NCBI RefSeq assembly: GCF_033118175.1
Contig: NC_083685.1
Location: 131,023,501 to 131,087,500 of the forward strand
Direction: 5' to 3'
Source of the DNA: Dama dama
Lineage: Eukaryota; Chordata; Mammalia; Artiodactyla; Cervidae
DNA: 64,000 nucleotides
The stretch's first letter is position 1. Each line of letters starts with the position of its first letter. Position numbers and translations under genes: made by a program. The notes below the pieces were generated by a model. The model did not search any database. It saw nothing but the letters and a program-made list of their open reading frames with translations, and had not been told where the DNA came from. This document shows, in pieces, positions 44,412 to 55,478 of the stretch.

Positions 44412-44883
44412 GACTGACTGCTTTTAAAAATCACTCATGCTTGCTCTGTTTTCTCTCTCCCTGTTTGTTTGCAGTGTCTGCCCACAGCCTGTCCGTGTGA
44501 TAGACAACTTGCTGGGTATAAAAATGCTCCTGTCCAGTTTCTCTCTCTCAGACAGACAGGCATATCAGTGTGTTCTTTAAATGCTTTGGCATTATGAACA
44601 ACTATTTGTTTCAAAGAACTGTAGTTTGTCTGAACCTTTTGCCTGCTTCTTGAGTAATTTCCCATTTGGTCTATGTTCTAATTTGATTTTTGCTTATATT
44701 CTTTCTCTCTCAATCTAGCAAGGATCTTATGCTAACTCCTTTTTCTTAAAAACAGTGAAAATTTCATTTCTGAATGGGACCGGTGATTTTCTGAATGTTG
44801 AGGTAGGGGGAGTGAGCGGGGCAGCTGTGATTCATTGTTGCTTCTACAACACCCTTTGACTAAACCTATCATTTCATCTCGTC

Positions 44884-45008
44884 TCAAGGAGAGCATGGCA
44901 ACCCACTCCAATATTCTTGCCTGGGAAAACCCATGGACAAAGAAGCCTGGTGGGCTACAGTCCATGGGGTTTGAAAGAGTCAGAGACAACTAAGTGACTG
45001 AAAAACAG
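44884..45008 (+). mobile_element. Bov-tA/BovA SINE, 5'-truncated
   Basis: Starts at 'gagagcatggcaacccactc' and ends 'gtcagagacaactaagtgac' plus an A-rich tail. The tRNA-like head is missing. Confidence 0.85.
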
Positions 45009-45181
45009 CAAAAGGCATCTTTGCCAACCTCTCAACATGGGCTGGAGTCCACAGGAGGCAGAACACACCCAGACACACACAGCTGGGCTCCTGTGACCAG
45101 CACCACATCTGAGCCGGCTGAGACGGGAAACGGGCGCCAAGGGCAGTCCACCTTCAGGCTTTTGAGAGAGGCTGGGGTTTG

Positions 45182-45298
45182 GCGACTTCCCTGGTGGTCC
45201 AGTGGCTTGGAATCTGCGCTTTCACTGCTGAGGGTTTGATCCCTGGTAGGGGAACTAAGGTCCTGAATTGCCTTGTGGTGTGGCCAAATAAAAAATAG
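45182..45298 (+). mobile_element. tRNA-Glu-derived CHR-type SINE, short
   Basis: Head 'gacttccctggtggtccag', B-box region 'gggtttgatccctgg', then 'ggggaactaaggtcctg', 'gtggccaaataaaaaat'. Short form of about 115 bp ending in an A-rich tail. Confidence 0.8.
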
Positions 45299-46154
45299 AG
45301 GCTGCAGTTTCTGTTTTTACAGATTGGACAAATCAGTACCTTGGCCTGGTCCATTTGGACAGACGTGATAGAATTTGTGTTAGAAATAATCTGGTTAAAC
45401 TCTCCTTAAAAGCCTTGAGTGTGCTGCTCCTGACTCAGACAAAATCCACACGACCCTAAGACAGCGCAGGTAGAGGAGCTCCCGTGCTGGTCGAGCGGAA
45501 AGGAGGCGCCCTCGTCTTCCTCATCATTACCCTCACCAATGTGCTTTTCCACAAGTGTCTCTGCACATTCTTCATAAAACTGTTGCCCATATCTTTAAAA
45601 CACATCAAGCCAACAAAGGTCAAATCAAGAGCAGGAAGATTTTGTTCATATTAAAAATGTACTGAGATCTAGAAACATATTCAGATGACGTCTGAAAAGA
45701 ACTCATGGTGGAGAGTAAACAAGACGAAGAAGAAAGCCCTCTACCGGCGCTGGGGGCAGCAGCGTTACCCCCAACCCTCCGTCCACCATGGCACAGTTTT
45801 TTTCTTGACTTCAGGGGTGGAGAAACATCACTCTCTAAAATTAGAAATAAAGAAATAAAAGCACTGTGTGCAGATAATATGACGAAAGTGACTCACGTGG
45901 TCTTGCCTGTTCACTGGTCCTGAAGGTGAAACCTGCTATGGTGAAAATTATAGCTATCTTATCTGTATGTGAAGACAAACAGCAAGGGTCTTTTCTTCCT
46001 TGGATGGAATTCTGAGGTGTGTGCTTGCTTTATTTGTGACCGTTGGCGGCTTCTCTCAGGAGCATCTCTGGGCGGCTCAAGTGGTGACTGAGGCCTCCAG
46101 GCGGTTCCCTCCCCACCCTGTATCTTGCACATGCGTTTAACACTGACCTCGGGC
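45299..46154. other. CEP112 intron, nothing recognised
   Basis: Unique-looking DNA, AT-rich in its second half. Confidence 0.5.
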
Positions 46155-46446
46155 TTCCTTGAGAGCTCAGTTGGTAAAGAACCCGCCTGCAATTTGATTC
46201 CTGGGTCGGGAAGATCCCCTGGAGGAGGGATAGGCTACAACTCCAGGATTCTTGGGCTTCCCTTGTGGCTAAGCTGGTAAAGAATCCGCCTGCTATGCCA
46301 GAGACCTGGGTTTGATCCCTGGGTTGGGAAGGTCCCCTGGAGAAGGGAAAGGCTACCCACTCCAGTCTTTTGGCCTGGAGAATTCCATGGACTGTATAGA
46401 ACATGGGGTCACAAAGAGTCGGACACGACTGAGTGACTTTCACTTT
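46155..46446 (+). mobile_element. Bov-tA2-type SINE with two tRNA-like heads
   Basis: A first head with a deletion ('gcctgcaatttgattcctgg') is followed at 46,254 by a second complete head ('gggcttcccttgtggctaag'). The body then runs to 'gtcggacacgactgagtgac'. The double-headed form is a known Bov-tA subtype. Confidence 0.85.
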
Positions 46447-48514
46447 GGCAGCAACAAGTCTGAGATTTTGGAGTAAAGATACTATTTTACCTTGCATTAT
46501 GCCAATGCTTTCCCCGCCCCCAATTTTGAGAAAATCTTTCCATGATACCTCATCGGTTTCAGTGACTTCTGTTGCCATGTCACAGGCTTTTCCATGCCTG
46601 CTCTACTGGCCCCGGGCCCCCTGGCTCCCTGGCAAGCCGGGCCCTCCCCCGCTGCCGGGACAATAGGTAAGGATGGGCGGGACCTGGGGACTGAGGCCCA
46701 GCAGTGGAAGCGGCTGGACGTTTCTCCCACGTCCGGCCCTGCCTTCGGGCCTCAGGACCTGGGAGGGGCCGGCTTCCTTCACCCGATTCGGGCACCCAGA
46801 CCCCGCCCACTGTTCGAGGTCCGGCCAGGATGGAGGGCGGGCCGTGACGCAGCAGCGGCTGGGACAGGCGCCTCCTCTTCTGCGGTTTGGGCCTGGAAAC
46901 GCAGGCCAGGAGCTGCTCGCGGTGGTCCCGCAACCACGAGGCAGAGAACTCGCCGAGAACGGAACCAACGATAAGGAAACAGCCTCAGGATGGACGCGAG
47001 CCCCTGGCCTTTGGTCACATCACTTGAGTAATTGGATTAGGCCTCCCTTGAAGCCAGTGCTGCGTCTCAGTTACACGGAACAAAACATTCTCATTGTTTA
47101 AACTAGTGTGAATTTCAAGCAGCCATTTCTAGTGGATTACGTGAAAACTGCCAGGGCCTGGACTCTGCGCCTGACGATGAGCTGGCCCGGTTGACCAGCC
47201 GGTGACGAGGATGCCCGGTGACAACGCCGCGTCGGCTGACGGCCTGGGTGGCTCAGCCGGACCGAGCCCCGCCCCGTCACCAGCCTCCTTGCCCACCTGG
47301 TGTCCCTGCTCCCAGTAAGGGGGAGTGCTCCCCCACCTCTCTTGCTGACTCAACCAAACTGGATGCACTCATTCCTCTGGGTCAGACTCCAGCTCCGGGC
47401 GCCCCTTGCAGCCTGCTTTCTTCACCCAGAGGCTGCAGAGAGTAAATAACAACAATAACACACACACACAGAGTCTTGATGGGTCAGCTACAAATTCCCG
47501 CTGTTGCCTCGTGACCGCTCTCCGCTCCTGGCATCTGTGACACCGTCGGGGCCTTGCCCACACGCCTTCATCGACGAGAGACCGACGCATGCAGCAGCCC
47601 ACTCACTGGTGGTCGGCCAGCGGCCCGCCTGGGACCGCCTGCGGGGCCGTGCCCGGAAAATGCCCCGGTTCACAGACTTCAAGTGGAGGGCTGAGCACTC
47701 TCTGTGGCTCCTGCTGCTGCGAGCAAGGTACCAACCGACAAAGAGCCAAGACTCAAAGACAGGGCCCCTCGCAGCGAGCCTTGCCTGATCTCCCCAAAAC
47801 CACCAACCAGCTTCACGAGACAAATTCCAGTGGTCGCCTCCATTTTCACTCTAAAGCACTAGTAACACACACTGGGAACTTCATTCCTGAGCGTGCCCGA
47901 ACAAGCGATGCAGAGGCCGGCTCCAGGCTCTCGCTTCTCTGCACTTTTCTCCCCTCATCGCAGACTTCACGTGAACGAAGCGTGACCAGTAATTCCTTCT
48001 CTTTGGATCCTCAGGGTGTTCTTCAAGCATGGGCACCTGGTCTGAGGGAATTGTCACATGCAGCCAGAGGAGTGTGTGGGAAACACTTCGCGTCTGGTCT
48101 GGCACCACTGGGCCTGGACGCCCCAGAGTACGCGGGGGAGCTGAGCACACGGGCGCGGTGCGGGGGCGGGCGGGGCTGCCGCCCCGGGGACGAGGCGCTG
48201 GGGCCACTTCTTTGTCCTGGGGTCGTGACCTCTATGAAACTTCTTAAACGGAGGACAGAGATGGGCCCACCGAGCCTTAACCATGATTTAAATCTGACCG
48301 GACAGAACTGAAGCCCAGAAGTCCAGAGTCCCGGAAGCCTGGGAAAATGCCCAGGGAGCCAAGTGGGGAAGCCCAGGGAATTGCAGAAAGGCCACCGTTT
48401 CAGGGCAGTGGGTGGGGGAATAAAGCAGTATTTTCTGAGTTGGTATCTGTTACGGATTGACTAAAACTGTGACTGAAATCACTGGGGATTCGGTGGTAAT
48501 TAATTCTAGGAACA
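46447..48514. other. CEP112 intron with GC-rich patches
   Basis: GC- and CpG-rich at 46,600-46,960, 47,160-47,700 and 48,080-48,210, with a short CA run at 47,458-47,470. Open frames reach 240 codons at 47,589-48,311 but lack domains and splice support. Confidence 0.4.
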
Positions 48515-49304
48515 GTTCAGTCACTCAGTCATGCCCAGCTCTTTGCAATCCCACGGACTGCAGCTCGCCAGGGCTCCCTGTCCATCACCAACTCCAGGAG
48601 CTTGCTCAAACTCATGTCCACTGAGTCGGTGATGCCATCCAACCATCTCATCCTCTGTCATCCCCTTCTCCTCCTGCCCTCAATCTTTCCCAGCATCAGG
48701 GTCTTTTCTAATGAGTAGATTCTTCTCATCAGGTGGCCAAAGTATTGGAGTTTCAGCTTCAGCATCAGTCCTTCCAATGAATATTCAGGACTGATTTCCT
48801 TTAGGACTGACTAGTTTGATCTCCTTGCTGTACAAGGGGCTCTCAAGAGTCTTCTCCAACACCACAGTTCAAAAGCATCAATTCTTCAGCGCTCAGCCTT
48901 CATTATGGCCTAACTCTCACGTCCATACATGACCACTGGAAAAACATAGCTTTGACTAGATGGACCTTTGTCAGCACTCATGTCTCTGCTTTGCAATATG
49001 CTGTCTACGTTGGTCATAGCTTTTCTTCTAAGGACTAAGCATCTTTTAATTTCATGGTTGCAGTCACCATCTGCAGTGATTTTGGAGCCCAAAAAATAAA
49101 GTCTGTCATTGTTTCCATTGTTTCCCCATCTGTTTGCCATGAAGTGATGGGACCAGATGCCATGATCTTAGTTTTCTGAATGTTGAGTTTTAAGCCAGCT
49201 TTTTCACTCTCCTCTTTCACTTTTATCAAGAGCCTCTTTAGCTCCTCTTCGCTTTCTGCCATAAGGGTGGTGTCATCTGCATATCTGAGGTTATTGATAG
49301 TTCA
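48515..49304 (-). mobile_element. BovB LINE 3' portion, best preserved copy
   Basis: About 790 bp in reverse. The translated minus strand still shows reverse-transcriptase ORF end segments such as KAGLKLNIQKTKIMASGP, GSKITADGDCNHEIKR and FPVVMYG, in separate frames, so it is a dead copy. It covers the C-terminal part of the ORF and the 3' UTR; the element is 5'-truncated at 49,304. Confidence 0.92.
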
Positions 49305-50224
49305 TGTCTGTGTTAAATTTCATGCATCCAAACAACATGGAAAGGGGATGAAGATGAGCTCTGATATTTGAACACTGAGGATAAATCTGCAGAACCTCGA
49401 AGACGGAGGCAGAGGCCATGCGGCCGGGCTCTCCAGGGTCTCCCTCCGCCTGGGAAGGTCTGCCCGGCAGCTCCCTGCCCTTCAGACAGGGCTCTGCACC
49501 CGAGACACTTAGGGACATCACCACATTTCAATAAAATAAAAGTTGGTGATGAGCCCATTTAGGAAATTTTATTTTTGATTTGTAAACAGTTCTCACGTCG
49601 GGCCTTGCTCTCGACCAGCTGGGGCCTCCAGGTGTGCGGAGTGTCCAACATGCACAGTAAGCGCGAGTCTAGGTCTGGAACCTCCTGCTCACACCCAGGG
49701 GCCCTTGTTACCCCAGTGACTTATATTTCAGCAGTTTTCTTCTCATAACTTGGATCCCCAACCTGGAAAATCCTCAGTTTGTAGTTAAGCACTTAAGAGT
49801 CCATATAATTCATAACCACGAAGGCAGAGAAAACCCTAAGACCGCCCAACTGCATGTAGCTTTTGGGGAGCAGCACTCCTGGGCTTTCAGAGACTGACAA
49901 GGGATCAAGCACCCTGACACCACCAGGCAGACCCACGGCCGGCCCCGGATGGGCCAGCGGGCGCCTGCCACTGTGCTTTTGCTGAAATGTCACTCGTTCC
50001 CCTGCTTGCGGTCCAGCACTGCTGGTCCACGGAGGACCGGCTGGCCCTCGGCTGGGGACAGGTGTGGAGGCTCCCCCGGCTGCCCGCCAGCGCCTGCAGG
50101 GCCCAAGGGAGAGACGGCGCCATGTCACACGTGTGGGAGGCTCCCCGCGTCTCACGTACACATGTGTGTACGTGTGTGTGTGTGTATATGGGCAAACATG
50201 TAGATGTACGTATGTGTGTATTCC
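49305..50224. other. CEP112 intron, nothing recognised
   Basis: Mixed unique-looking DNA with a GT microsatellite at 50,158-50,222. Confidence 0.5.
50158..50222. repeat. GT/GTAT microsatellite
   Basis: An imperfect GT run with GTAC, GTAT and GTATG interruptions. Confidence 0.8.
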
Positions 50225-50330
50225 TACCACATTACACCCTCTGCCCTCATGGGCATCTCAGTCTAGCGGGAAGGACAAGCATGCACACAGGTAATTATAA
50301 TGAAGGTGTGGGTGTAAACCCCACAGGTTT
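50225..50330 (+). repeat. L2-like fragment
   Basis: 'ctctgccctcatgggcatct' and 'agtctagcgggaaggacaag' match the L2 3'-end pattern 'ccctgccctcatggagctta ... tctagtgggg'. A similar piece is at 63,665-63,860. Confidence 0.5.
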
Positions 50331-50379
50331 TCTCTGTCACAGAAAGCAGACGCTCTCAGGAAGCAGCAGAAACTCTCAG

Positions 50380-50690
50380 GAACCGGAAAGGGAGCCTGAC
50401 GCTGTGGGTGGGAATGTAAACTCGTGCAGCTTCTGTGGAGAAGAGAGTGAAGCCACCTCAGAAAACTGAAAATAGAGCTACCACATGCCCCCGAGCGCCC
50501 CTCCTGGGCATGTATTCCAGGGAAAGCCATACTTGGAAAAGACACACGCACGCTGTCCACGGCGGCATCATTCACAGCGGCCAAGACATGGAAGCAGCCT
50601 CAGCGTGCGCCGGCAGACGGCCGCAGACCGACGTGGTGCACACACAACGGACCAGTACTCAGCCACAGACCAGAGTGAGGCAGCGAACAA
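50380..50690 (+). mobile_element. L1 3' portion
   Basis: Collinear with the L1 ORF2 end and 3' UTR: 'gtgggtgggaatgtaaactc', 'gaaaactgaaaatagagcta', 'ctcctgggcatgtattccag', 'gccaagacatggaagcagcc', 'accagtactcagccac'. Many CpG suggest deamination has been slow or the copy is not very old. Confidence 0.8.
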
Positions 50691-51129
50691 TAAATTGCTC
50701 TGGTTGGGGTGGATATATACAAACAAGTGTGAGTGTGACTCTCAACAACAGGGACAACTGTTTAGAGAACATAAGGGGAAAATGTGCAAAAGGCAAAACA
50801 TGCCATGATATATTTGGGAATAAATCTAATAATAAATGCACACTGTCCACAGAAGAAAAGATTTCAATTGGGCTGAAGATACAGAAGGAGATCCAATGAA
50901 ACGCAAACAGATGCCAAGGCATTAATTCTTCCAAGACTGCCTGGTGAAGTGCAGTAAGAGTGCTTCCAACCAAACCCTCAGTGAGACCTTGAAACATGGA
51001 AGGTATCCTAAGACTCATGTGAAAGTACTAACGCTTAAGAATAAATAAGACAATCCTAAAAAAATGACGACAGAAGACTTTCCCTACAGATAACACAAGC
51101 TGCTATGCACTAGTGCCCTTGTGGAGGGA

Positions 51130-51335
51130 ATGACATGTAGTAACTGACAATCTTCTCAACAATCTTATGAGGTGGGTGTAATTATTAACCCATTTTCAAG
51201 ACAGGGAAACCTAGGCAAAAAAAGTAAGCTGATTTGTTGGACGTGGAAGTGGCAGAGCTGGGATCTGAACCCGGGCCCTGGGGCTCCGGAGTCCCTGCCT
51301 CCAAGCATCATACCCTGTGACTCATCTTGGCACAG
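51130..51335 (-). repeat. MIR element
   Basis: The reverse complement of MIR is plain on the plus strand: 'atcttatgaggtgggtgtaa', 'cccattttcaagacagggaa', 'gtggcagagctgggatctga'. About 200 bp, well preserved for its age. Confidence 0.75.
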
Positions 51336-52029
51336 GAAGCTGATGGTCAGGGAAGAATACAAAGTCCCAGGCAGATTCACGTACAAATGGAAAATCTGAT
51401 TGTTGACAAAGCCGCATTTCCAGTAAATAGGGGAAGAATATCTCGGTCCATAAATGGTTCCAATAACTGGGTATATTTTTGGAAATGAGTTAAGATCCCT
51501 GTACCAGTTCTAGGGTTGCTGTAACAAGTGACCACAAACATAGCAGCTTGAAACAACACAACCCCACCGCCTCCCAGTTCCAGGAGAAGGCTGAGGGGCT
51601 CCTGGCTCCTCTGCTCTGGTCTCGTGAGGCAGAAAGGTGAGGGCCAGACTCTCCCCTGGAGGCACGCTTTCAGCTGGTGGACAGCGTCCAGCTCCCCGCA
51701 GAGCGACGCCCCCCGACCCTGCTGGGTGTCACCTGGGCCCTCCCTCCCGCCCTGCACCGCTCTGAGCCTCTCTGGCCCCACCTCGATCACTGTCTTCTGC
51801 CTCCAGCCAGAGGGGGCCTCTGCGCTTGATGTAGCCACGTGCTTAGACTGAGCTCACTGCCTGCGTGATCTGAGATACCGGCCCGGCTTCACAGCCACCG
51901 ATTCTTAACTTCAGCGACCTTGGCAGACTCTCCTCTGCCATGTGATGGATATATTCACAAAGTCCACAGGTGAGAGAATGGACCTCTCCTTGGGGGAACA
52001 TTCTATTATAATCCTTATACCATAGGGTA
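51336..52029. other. CEP112 intron with an old repeat piece
   Basis: Contains 'gttctagggttgctgtaaca' and 'accacaaacatagcagcttg' at about 51,508-51,560, a relative of the repeat at 14,238. The rest is not recognised. Confidence 0.45.
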
Positions 52030-52387
52030 TATGACAACAAATTTGAAGTGGATTAAAGAGTCAAAATGCATAAAACAAAACGCTCAATAGCAATGGCAGA
52101 AAACAAAAGAGAAGAGAATATATTTTATAATCCTGGGGGAGTGAGGACCTTCCTTAGCAAGCTTAGAAATCATAAAGGAAAAATAGAAGATGATGTTCTC
52201 AAAAATTAAAATATTGATAAAGAGATTAAAGATAAGCAACTAGGAGAAAGCCCTTGCAACATATTTAACAAATCATTAATAGACAGAGTTCAAAAGAAAA
52301 TGAATTTCTATAGATCAAATTAGAAAATCAAGTCAATAGAAGAGATTAGCAATAATGTGATCGAGTAATTCACAGAAATGTAAATAC
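52030..52387 (+). mobile_element. L1 ORF2 remnant (old)
   Basis: The A-rich plus strand follows the L1 ORF2 C-terminal pattern: 'aaatcataaaggaaaaatag', 'ctaggagaaagcccttgcaa', 'acaaatcattaatagacaga', 'gtaattcacagaaatgtaaa'. Full of stops and indels. Confidence 0.6.
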
Positions 52388-52800
52388 AGATGGTCCCTGA
52401 CTGATGACAGGCCGACTTACAATTTTCCGGTTTTACAGCGGCGGGAAGGTGATGCACACCCAGTGGAAACCATGCTTTGGATGCTGATCTTTCCCATCGC
52501 TGCTGCAGTGCTGGGCAGCGGCTCCCGGTTAGTCATGTGATCACGAGGGGAAACCGCCAACATTCTCATAACCTCTGTGTCCCGACAAACCATTCTGAAG
52601 GAATTTCACTTTCAGGGCAGTATTCAATAAATTGCATGAGATATTCAACACTGTTATAAACTAGGCTTTGTGTTAGATGATTTTACCCAACTGTAGGCTG
52701 ACAGAAGTGGGTTTGGTATATTAGATGAATTTTCAGCTTATAGTATTGCCAACTTCGATGGGTCATCAGGATGCAACCTCATCATAAGCCAAGGGAGCTC
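52388..52800. mobile_element. DNA-transposon-like element with imperfect inverted ends
   Basis: The left end 'ggtccctgactgatgacagg' and the reverse complement of the right end 'tcccttggcttatgatgagg' pair imperfectly. The internal text ('tgagatattcaacactgtta', 'cccaactgtaggctgacaga') is a repeat known throughout mammals that I cannot name with certainty. It abuts the L1 piece on its left. Confidence 0.5.
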
Positions 52801-53759
52801 TGTGGTGGATTTCCGCTTCTAGTAATGACTCTCTACCAAGCCTGCTTCAGGCTATCAGGGAACCAGGCGGGCAGGGAAGGGTTACGGGGCCAACCCGGAG
52901 AGGAGAGAAATGCAGAGAACTGGGGACATTTGGACAGGGGCCTCTGCCAATTCTAGGTTGGCCGATCAGAGGTTAAGAAGTTGAGTAGATCTTTCAACAG
53001 CCTCACAAAGAAGCCAGGGAGACATAAACCGCATCCAGGGCTCACCGCAGGGAAGGGCTTGGTAAGACCCATGCTTCTGGGTGGAGCCCCTTGGGCTACA
53101 CCCTAGGAGTGGGGGTGAGCTGGACACAGACCACCCCTCTGCAGATGGAGGCCCACCTAAGTGGACTACGGATGTTCAAGAAGGCAAGGGCACCGCCTGC
53201 CTACCGAGAAGCGAGTGTAAGCTCTCTCCAGAGAAAACGACCATCTTCGGACTCCAGTTAGTCCTATCAAGGTCTGTATAAAATATCTGGTGAAATAATA
53301 ACCATGTGAATTCCACGTAATGGTTATCAGACCTAGCCTTTAAAAGAACCAAAATAAATATGTTCAACAAAGTTAGGAAAAGAGTGGTGAACTTCAGCCT
53401 AGAATAGGAAACTAAAAAAAGGATCTAAGTAGAAATTCTAGCTCTGGAATTTACAACCATTAAAATTAAGAATGAGTGTAACAGGTTAGACACAGCTAAG
53501 GAGAGACTCAGTGAAGAAGAAGTCAGATTTAAAAAAACAAGCAGAATCAATACAGAACATAGGAAATACAGTTAGAAGGTCAGGAGTATACCTATTTATA
53601 TGTATATATAAAATTATAGTCTCAAACAGAGAAGAGAAAACTAGGCAGAAGTTAAAATAGAAATTCTGATACTACAGTCACCAAGGAAAGTACATCCATA
53701 AATAACTGAAAATCTTCCTGCAAAAGAATCTTTAAGCCCAGAGAGCTTAATCTACCAAA
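52801..53759. other. CEP112 intron, A-rich remnants
   Basis: 52,801-53,300 is unrecognised; 53,390-53,760 is A-rich and L1-like in composition but not assignable. Confidence 0.4.
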
Positions 53760-54200
53760 CATTTCAGGATGAAGCAGTTATTAGTATTACACAAATTCTT
53801 CCAGAAAACAGATAAAGAGGGAACACTCCAGTTTGTCTTATGAGACCAGCAAACTTTGATACCAACATCTAATAAGATCATCACAATGAAAGAAAATTGT
53901 AGGATAATGTCATTCATAAGCATAGATGTAAAAATTCTAAGCAAAATATTAGTGAACCAAACCAAAATCCAGCAAAAGGTAAAAAGGAATAAGTCTTCAT
54001 GATCAAATGAGGCTTATTCTAGAAATGCAACACGGATTTAACATTAGAAAATCTATGAAGTCCACTGCACTAGTAGAATAAAGGACAAAATTCATATAAT
54101 TTTTTATCTCAAAAGATGGAAGAGAGGCATGTAAGAAACATCCATTTATAATTTTAAAAAGAAAAAGAGACTTTTGGTAAGGATAGAAAGAAATTCCCTA
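53760..54200 (+). mobile_element. L1 ORF2 remnant (reverse-transcriptase region)
   Basis: It matches L1 ORF2 order by eye: 'cacaaattcttccagaaaac', 'catagatgtaaaaattctaa', 'gcaaaatattagtgaacc', 'ttcatgatcaaatgaggctt', 'attctagaaatgcaacacgg'. Coding is destroyed by stops and frameshifts. Confidence 0.65.
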
Positions 54201-54319
54201 AATGTGATAAAGGAAGTCTATGCAAAAGTCAATTGTCTTTCTGAGAAAGACAATTGAGAAAGACTGTGAGAAAATAAATTTTAAAAATAATGTCATTTAA
54301 AATAGCATCGTAACATGTC

Positions 54320-54542
54320 AAATTGCTATTATTGTTGTTTAGTCGCTGAGTCATGTCTGACTTTTTTTGACCCCCTGGACTGTGGCCCGCCAGGCCCCTC
54401 TGTCCATGGGATTCTCCAGGCAAGAACTCTGGAGTGGGTTGCCATTTCCTCCTCCAGGGGAACTTTCCAATTCAGGGACTGAACCCGAGTCTCCTGCATT
54501 GCAGGCGAATTCTTCACTGCTTGAGCCACCAGATAAGCCCAA
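54320..54542 (-). mobile_element. Bov-tA/BovA SINE
   Basis: Full length in reverse, from 'attgttgtttagtcgctgag' to 'gagccaccagataagcccaa'. Confidence 0.9.
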
Positions 54543-55169
54543 TTCTGTACAGAAATCCAAAAGGTGATTCACAAGAGCAGTATGTGCAAGCAGTCTTTTC
54601 AACTCCTGAATTTTCCTCTGCATTAAAAAAGAAAATCACCTTTCTTTATTCCTCATTTAGATCGACATACATCTAATGTCTCTGAAATGCCTCTGCTTTG
54701 TCATTTGTTCGACAACAAATGCTTCAATTGCTTCTACCGCAAAACAGCCCTTCCTCAACAGGAAAGGAGATCTTTTCTGGCTGGACCACAGTGGAAAAGG
54801 AATTGCAAGTGAGGCTTAGACTGTTTGACGCTCTTTTCTGAATGTGACGAGCACAATAAAGTCATCAAACACTTATCTCTTCTGACCATGCTGACTCACT
54901 CTCTTTTACCATCTCTGTGTTTATCTCTGCTTTTTCTTCCTCAGTTCCATGAATTCAGGGCTTAGTAACTGCCAGTGAAGTATGCCTTGACAGGATAGGG
55001 CCCAGGAACGCAGCCTTCTTACTTTCCTGGGAGACGATACTCCATCATCCAGGCTAACGCTTGATCACTGTCCTTGTCCATCAATTCTATAAGGTAGGAC
55101 ACAGCCAAAGTTGGTTTTTAGCTTTTGTTCCAGCTTTTTTGAGAGACCCTTAGACAGCAAGATCAAACA
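54543..55169. other. CEP112 intron, nothing recognised
   Basis: AT-rich unique-looking DNA. Confidence 0.5.
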
Positions 55170-55478
55170 AGTGAATGCTAAAGGAAATCAACCCTGAATA
55201 TTCATTGGAAGGACTGAAGCTGAAGCTCCAATACTTTGGCCACCTGATGCGAAGAGCTGACTCATTGGAAAAGACCCTGATGCTGGGAAAGATTGAGGGC
55301 AGAAGGAGATGGGGACGACAGAGGATGAGATGGTTGGATGGCATCACTCACTCAATGGACATGAGTTTGAGCAAGCTCCGGTAGTTGGTGATGGACAGGG
55401 AGGCCTGGTGTGCTGTGGTTCATGGGGTCAGAAAGAGTCGGCCATGACTGAGAGACTGAAGAAGAACAACAATTATTT
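55170..55478 (+). mobile_element. BovB LINE 3' fragment
   Basis: About 300 bp: 'gctaaaggaaatcaaccctg', 'aatactttggccacctgatg', 'gatgagatggttggatggca', 'aaagagtcggccatgactga'. The plus-strand peptide keeps LQYFGHLMRRADSLEKTLML, the end of the BovB ORF, so it is a fairly young copy. Opposite in orientation to the copies at 48.5 and 58.7 kb. Confidence 0.9.

Noticed and set aside
47589..48311. A 240-codon open frame in the CEP112 intron
   Set aside because: It lies in CpG-rich DNA with overlapping frames, without a domain or splice sites fitting CEP112 phase.
48910..49262. Reverse-transcriptase-like peptides
   Set aside because: They are pieces of a dead, frameshifted BovB copy, and are annotated as a mobile element and not as a gene.
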